Source: JABCPE02 sp963521545 (GTDB lineage: Bacteria; Bacteroidota; Bacteroidia; Flavobacteriales; Weeksellaceae). From it: a stretch of 10,480 nt of DNA. The position numbers and the translations under genes are program-made. Below are positions 7,137-10,480 of this stretch, one piece after another. The stretch spans positions 1 to 10,480 of the forward strand of contig CAUQVP010000065.1 of assembly GCA_963521545.1 (NCBI GenBank), in the 5' to 3' direction. How positions within the stretch are numbered: the first letter of the stretch is position 1; each line of letters starts with the position of its first letter. Below the pieces are notes generated by a model. It was not told the origin of the DNA, did no database searches, and saw only the letters and a program-made list of their open reading frames with translations.

Positions 7137-7165
7137 GAAAAAATAAATTTTTGGCAAGAATTTTG
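7134..7165 (+). promoter_or_regulatory. Possible promoter for the DUF4197 gene
   Basis: TTTG (7134-7137) followed after 20 bases by GAATTTTG (7158-7165), one mismatch from TAnnTTTG, would start transcription about 22 bases before the ATG at 7193. A competing full -7 match, TAATTTTG, lies at 7110-7117 inside the terminator loop. Which one is used cannot be decided from sequence. Confidence 0.35.
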
Positions 7166-7192
7166 TCTTTTTAATATTTAAAATATAATTTT

Positions 7193-7849
7193 ATGAAAGT
7201 AAGAACAATAATAATCTCTTTGGTGGCAGCGGTAGCAGTAGGTGTGGCTGTGGTACAGTCTTGTACAGCGATAGCTACATCAGCAGTAGGAGTAGCAGTG
7301 ATCAAAAAAGTTTTATTAGGCGGAGTTTCCAAAGGCGTGAAGGTTTTGAAGAATAAAAACGAATTTCTTCAGAGTCCATTGATTGATAGTGCTATGCCCT
7401 CTGGTTTGAAAAAAATGAATAGTGTTTTGGGAAAAATTTCTCCAGATTTGGTTAAAAAAGAAAAAGAATATATCGCAGAAACAGCCTCTTTTACGGCTAC
7501 AATAGCCGAACCTATTTTAGTAGATGCTGTGAATAGCCTTACTAGTGATGCTGTGGCTCGTATCATGCAGGGAGAAGCTGGAACGGCAACGCAGATTTTG
7601 AGAGAAAAGACTTATAATAAGTTAGTCTCTGCATTTACACCGAAAGTAGATGAAAAACTGAATGAATTTGGGATAGTGAGAGCCATCAATAATGTAACGA
7701 GTGCGAACTCTATGCTCGGCTCACTCCTTGGTAATGAAGGCAGCGGTACGACCAGTAATTCCCTGAGTCAGTACGCTACGGAGCAGATGGTGACAGGGCT
7801 TTCTACATTATTCAAGATTATGAAAAGGAAAACAGCCAGCAGTTTTTAG
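7193..7849 (+). CDS. DUF4197 domain protein, putative lipoprotein
   Basis: Encodes 218 residues. A basic N-terminus (MKVR) and a hydrophobic run end in VVQSC, with Cys24 as the likely lipidation site. Gln at the -2 position departs from the strict lipobox, but such variants occur in Bacteroidetes. No acidic export signal follows the cysteine, so the product more likely faces the periplasm than the cell surface. Residues about 44-212 match the DUF4197 family: FLQSPLIDSAMPSGLKKM (58-75), ILVDAVNSLTSDAVARIMQG (108-127), REKTYNKLVSAFTPKVDEKL (137-156) and LSQYATEQMVTGLSTLF (191-207). The biochemical function of the family is not known to me. The region is largely helical with no catalytic motif. 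A hairpin terminator follows, so it is probably transcribed apart from the peptidase gene downstream. Confidence 0.85.
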   Translation: MKVRTIIISLVAAVAVGVAVVQSCTAIATSAVGVAVIKKVLLGGVSKGVKVLKNKNEFLQSPLIDSAMPSGLKKMNSVLGKISPDLVKKEKEYIAETASFTATIAEPILVDAVNSLTSDAVARIMQGEAGTATQILREKTYNKLVSAFTPKVDEKLNEFGIVRAINNVTSANSMLGSLLGNEGSGTTSNSLSQYATEQMVTGLSTLFKIMKRKTASSF

Positions 7850-7862
7850 GAAAATAAAAATA

Positions 7863-7887
7863 AAAAGCACGATTTGTTCGTGCTTTT
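7863..7887 (+). terminator. Intrinsic terminator after the DUF4197 gene
   Basis: AAAAGCACGA (7863-7872) pairs perfectly with TCGTGCTTTT (7878-7887) around a 5-base loop, 13 bases after the stop codon. The T-run is part of the stem and continues as CTCGTTTTT. The A-run on the 5' side makes it potentially bidirectional. Confidence 0.85.
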
Positions 7888-7910
7888 CTCGTTTTTAATG
7901 AGAAAAAGTG

Positions 7911-7918
7911 TATTTTTA
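7911..7918 (+). promoter_or_regulatory. Possible -7 element for the DPP11 gene
   Basis: TATTTTTA is one mismatch from TAnnTTTG and lies 30 bases before the chosen ATG at 7949; no clear TTG is seen at -33. It is the best candidate between the preceding terminator and the gene. Confidence 0.3.
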
Positions 7919-7948
7919 CCCAGAGAAATTATAAACTTTATTTTTAAA

Positions 7949-10084
7949 ATGAAAAAAATATTATTGATAGCTTCTTTGCTACCTGCTGTGATGGCTTTTT
8001 CCCAGCAGTATGGAGGAATGTGGATGCCTACGGAACTAAACGAGGCTGAAATGAAAAAATTAGGAATGAAAATCTCTGCAAAAGATATTTTTAATCCGAA
8101 TAAACCAAGTATCAAAGATGCTGTGGCTCAGTTCAATGGAGGGTGTACCAGCGAGATAATATCGCCGAAAGGACTGCTTCTGACTAATCACCACTGTGGA
8201 TATAATAATATCCAAAGCCACTCATCAGTAGGAAATGACCTTTTGACAAATGGTTTCTGGGCTAAAAACATGAGCGAAGAGCTTCCGAATCCAGGTGCTA
8301 CGGCGGATTTTATCGTTGATATTAAGGAAGTTACAGACCAAGTTCTAAACGGCACCAAAGGGCTTACAGATAGAGAAGCAGAGGCGGTTATCGCTAAAAA
8401 TATAGCAGAAGTAACTAAACAGTTCAAGATAGAGCCTTACCAAAGAGTAACTGTAAAATCTATGTTTGCAGGGAATAAATACTATGCCTACATCATAGAA
8501 ACATATAAGGATGTGCGTTTGGTAGGCGCTCCACCGCAGTCCATCGGTAAGTTTGGTTCTGATACGGACAACTGGGTTTGGCCTCGTCATACGGGAGATT
8601 TTGCTTTGTTTAGAATTTATGCAGACAAGAATAATAAACCTGCCGAATACAGCAAGGATAATGTGCCTTACACACCGAAACATTTCCTGCCGATTTCCAT
8701 CAAAGATATCAAGGAAAATGACTTTACTTTTGTGTTTGGTTTCCCTGGTAGAACCAATGAATATCTTCCATCTATAGCGGTGGAAAAAATCATCAACGAT
8801 ACCAATCCAGCTAAAATAGCAGTGAGAGATGTAGCGCTGAAAACATTAGACGAAAAAATGCGTGTAGATGATGCTACAAGGATAAAATATGCATCTAAAT
8901 ACGCATCTGTGGCCAATTATTGGAAAAAATGGATAGGCGAAACTACAGGACTGAAAAAGTCTAACGCTGTTCAGAAGAAGAAAGACTATGAAGCCTTTTT
9001 AGCGAAGAAAAATCCTGAAATTGCTAAAATGATTTCAGAATTTGAACATTTGTATAACGCTCAGGCTCCATTTGCCCTTAGCGATGCTTACTTTACAGAA
9101 CTTCTCAGAAATGCAGAAACACTGAATCTTGCAAATAGATTTTTGGCATTTATGGAACATTATGAGCAGGGAAAAACCACGCCAGCAGGCATCAAGAAGT
9201 TTTCGTCTGCACTGGCAGGTTTTTATAAAAACTATGATGGCGAGATAGATGCAAAGGTGACAGCTAAACTTTTGGCTCTTTATACAGAGAAAGTTCCAGC
9301 GGCGTACCTGCCTTCTGGTTTTGATAAATACAAAAATGTGAATCAAAATTTAGAATTGGTAGAGAATTGGTCTAAAAATTCTGTTCTGACAGGTAGAAAA
9401 AACCTTAATGGATTGAATATTTCTTCCGATATAGAGAAGGTTCTGGACAATCCAGCGGAGCTTATCAAAGCATTGAAAAACGACCCGATAATCAGTTTGT
9501 ATAAAGAAATCAGAGATACTTATCTTCAAAAAGTAGAACCTAAATACACTCAGTATCAGGCTGAAATAGAAGCTCTACAGAAGAGATACATGGCGGCTCA
9601 GATGAATACGGACAAAGAGAGAAAATTCTTCCCAGATGCGAACTCTACTCTGAGAGTGACTTATGGTAAGGTAAAAGGCTCTGAACCAGCTGATGCTGTC
9701 AGATACCACTATCAGACTACATTAGATGGCGTGATGGAAAAATATATTCCAAACGACTACGAGTTCGATGTTCCTAAAAAACTGATAGACCTCTACAACA
9801 GAAAAGACTATGGAATTTATAAAAACCAAGATGGTAAAGTTCCGTTAGCTTTCACGGCGACAAATCACACTACAGGAGGAAACTCAGGAAGTCCAGCGCT
9901 GGATGCTCGTGGGAATTTGATTGGGCTTAATTTTGACCGCCAGTGGGAGGGAACGATGAGTGATATCAACTACGACCCTCGTTTCAGCCGAAATATCATG
10001 GTGGATGCTAAATACATTCTTTTCATCATTGATAAATTTGCTGATTCTAAATGGCTTATCGATGAAATGAAAATCGTGAAATAA
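7949..10084 (+). CDS. dpp11: S46 family dipeptidyl peptidase, DPP11 type (Asp/Glu-specific)
   Basis: Encodes 711 residues with a signal peptide (MKKILLIASLLPAVMAFSQ, cleavage near 18-20), so it acts in the periplasm. S46 enzymes cut dipeptides from the N-termini of oligopeptides. The chymotrypsin-like triad is visible: His82 in LLTNHHCG (77-84), Asp217 in WPRHTGDFAL (211-220) and Ser646 in TTGGNSGSP (641-649). The only two cysteines, Cys66 and Cys83, fit the conserved disulfide. The alpha-helical insertion that caps the active site covers roughly 280-570. Arg664 lies 18 residues after the catalytic serine (NFDRQWEG); Porphyromonas DPP11 has Arg there and selects Asp or Glu at P1, whereas DPP7 has Gly. 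I therefore assign DPP11. The frame is open from an ATG at 7874, but that start falls in the preceding terminator and lacks a signal peptide, so 7949 is chosen. Confidence 0.92.
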   Translation: MKKILLIASLLPAVMAFSQQYGGMWMPTELNEAEMKKLGMKISAKDIFNPNKPSIKDAVAQFNGGCTSEIISPKGLLLTNHHCGYNNIQSHSSVGNDLLTNGFWAKNMSEELPNPGATADFIVDIKEVTDQVLNGTKGLTDREAEAVIAKNIAEVTKQFKIEPYQRVTVKSMFAGNKYYAYIIETYKDVRLVGAPPQSIGKFGSDTDNWVWPRHTGDFALFRIYADKNNKPAEYSKDNVPYTPKHFLPISIKDIKENDFTFVFGFPGRTNEYLPSIAVEKIINDTNPAKIAVRDVALKTLDEKMRVDDATRIKYASKYASVANYWKKWIGETTGLKKSNAVQKKKDYEAFLAKKNPEIAKMISEFEHLYNAQAPFALSDAYFTELLRNAETLNLANRFLAFMEHYEQGKTTPAGIKKFSSALAGFYKNYDGEIDAKVTAKLLALYTEKVPAAYLPSGFDKYKNVNQNLELVENWSKNSVLTGRKNLNGLNISSDIEKVLDNPAELIKALKNDPIISLYKEIRDTYLQKVEPKYTQYQAEIEALQKRYMAAQMNTDKERKFFPDANSTLRVTYGKVKGSEPADAVRYHYQTTLDGVMEKYIPNDYEFDVPKKLIDLYNRKDYGIYKNQDGKVPLAFTATNHTTGGNSGSPALDARGNLIGLNFDRQWEGTMSDINYDPRFSRNIMVDAKYILFIIDKFADSKWLIDEMKIVK

Positions 10085-10101
10085 TCTAATCACATAATAA
10101 A

Positions 10102-10128
10102 TAAGGCTTCCCATTTTGGGAAGCCTTA
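10102..10128. terminator. Hairpin after the DPP11 gene
   Basis: TAAGGCTTCCC (10102-10112) pairs with GGGAAGCCTTA (10118-10128) around ATTTT. The stem is GC-containing and perfect, but the plus-strand T-tract is only two bases, followed by A-rich DNA. On the minus strand it is followed by TTTATTAT, so it may also back up termination of ffs. Confidence 0.7.
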
Positions 10129-10162
10129 AAAATTAACAAATATGAAACAAAATTTATCCAAT

Positions 10163-10261
10163 AAAAAAGGCAAGCTACCTACATCACACCGCTACAACCG
10201 ATTACCTTTGCTGCGTTCCCACCCTGGAGGATTTTCAGGAGCTGGTTGTGTAGGACTTGCC
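10163..10261 (-). ncRNA. ffs: Signal recognition particle RNA, small bacterial type (4.5S)
   Basis: The minus strand carries the SRP core: a GGAA tetraloop (complement of 10216-10219) closed by GTG/CGC, flanked by CAGG on one side and AGCA on the other, as in GGTGGGAACGCAGCA. This is the helix 8 site bound by Ffh. The whole molecule folds into one long hairpin. GGCAAG (10261-10256) pairs with CTTGCC (10174-10169), CCTACA (10254-10249) with TGTAGG (10183-10178), and ACAACC (10249-10244) with GGTTGT (10199-10194). The closing stem runs into six T residues, so it doubles as the terminator. There is no Alu domain. With Ffh and FtsY the RNA targets nascent membrane proteins to the translocon. An ATG frame over it on the plus strand is not a gene. 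Confidence 0.93.
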
Positions 10262-10265
10262 GTGG

Positions 10266-10295
10266 CAAATATAGTGAATTATTTATTAATTCCAA
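10266..10295 (-). promoter_or_regulatory. Promoter for ffs
   Basis: On the minus strand TTG (10295-10293), 19 bases, then TATATTTG (10273-10266), a full match to the Bacteroidetes consensus. The predicted start is about 5 bases downstream at 10261, exactly where the RNA's closing helix begins. Confidence 0.8.
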
Positions 10296-10363
10296 GAGTG
10301 GAAATTTTAAAAATCGGAAAAAATATATAACTATTTGATTTATAGTGATTAAATAATTTACTC

Positions 10364-10393
10364 TTGAAGTTATTTTCTTTTTGTGTAAATTTG
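10364..10393 (+). promoter_or_regulatory. Promoter for the glycosyltransferase gene
   Basis: TTG (10364-10366), 19 bases, then TAAATTTG (10386-10393), a full match, 23 bases before the ATG at 10417. It is divergent from the ffs promoter, with about 68 bases between the two -33 boxes. Confidence 0.75.
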
Positions 10394-10416
10394 TGGATTG
10401 TATTTGATTTTTAGAA

Positions 10417-10480
10417 ATGAATTTATCTATAGTTATCCCTTTATTGAATGAGGAGGAATCCCTGAAAGAGCTTTTTTCTA
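10417..10480 (+). CDS. Family 2 glycosyltransferase (5' end only)
   Basis: The first 21 codons are visible before the window ends. They read MNLSIVIPLLNEEESLKELF, the first beta strand and the NEE(E)S segment of GT-A fold family 2 glycosyltransferases, with the pattern common in polyprenyl-phosphate mannosyl- or glucosyltransferases (DPM1/GtrB-like). These transfer sugar from a nucleotide donor to a lipid carrier at the inner membrane. The start is supported by a consensus promoter 23 bases upstream and by the usual position of the VIPLLNE strand. The subfamily cannot be decided from the visible part. Confidence 0.8.
   Translation, partial: MNLSIVIPLLNEEESLKELFS

Noticed and set aside
7874..7948. 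Longer N-terminus for the DPP11 gene from the ATG at 7874
   Set aside because: That start lies in the loop of the preceding terminator hairpin and before the likely promoter. The ATG at 7949 begins a classic signal peptide and gives the usual family length.
10142..10330. 62-codon plus-strand ORF
   Set aside because: It lies over the minus-strand SRP RNA, its central residues are the translated antisense of the conserved SRP core, and it has no protein-like composition or promoter of its own.

Overview
This window looks like chromosomal DNA from a low-GC member of the Bacteroidetes, most likely Flavobacteriia (Weeksellaceae/Flavobacteriaceae-like, e.g. the Chryseobacterium group); the genus is a guess. 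Three lines of evidence support this. The -7 elements upstream of several genes match TAnnTTTG, often with a TTG or TTTG about 19-22 bases upstream. Shine-Dalgarno sequences are essentially absent. The gene content is typical: an OlsF-type fused aminolipid synthase, an S46 dipeptidyl peptidase, and a tRNA without encoded CCA.

Layout. Positions 1-89 hold the tail of a membrane protein, followed by a hairpin terminator it shares with the convergent fbp gene (153-1166, minus; class 1 fructose-1,6-bisphosphatase). Divergent from fbp is a two-gene unit: a monofunctional aspartate kinase (1296-2537), and, overlapping it by 8 bases, a 614-residue fusion of an O-acyltransferase and an N-acyltransferase (2530-4374) that resembles the ornithine-lipid synthase OlsF. 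A well-defined promoter then drives tRNA-Phe(GAA) (4450-4522), which ends in a strong terminator. An AT-rich membrane acyltransferase of the OafA/YrhL type (4607-5689) follows and converges on recF (5701-6777, minus).

Positions 6778-7192 (415 bases) have no protein gene but are not empty. They contain a good plus-strand promoter, a long imperfect palindrome, a second distant inverted pair and a strong intrinsic terminator. The simplest reading is an unannotated small RNA of about 250 nt, or a structured leader. This is the least explained part of the window. A DUF4197 putative lipoprotein (7193-7849) and a secreted Asp/Glu-specific dipeptidyl peptidase, DPP11 type (7949-10084), follow, each with its own hairpin terminator. 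On the minus strand at 10163-10261 is the small bacterial signal recognition particle RNA (ffs) with its own promoter; an apparent 62-codon ORF over it is a shadow. A divergent promoter then drives a family 2 glycosyltransferase cut off by the window end (10417 onward).

Most of the window is housekeeping: central carbon metabolism (fbp), amino acid synthesis (lysC), membrane lipid synthesis (olsF-like), translation and secretion RNAs (tRNA-Phe, ffs), recombination repair (recF) and peptide nutrition (DPP11). I saw no insertion sequence, CRISPR array, phage gene or defence system.
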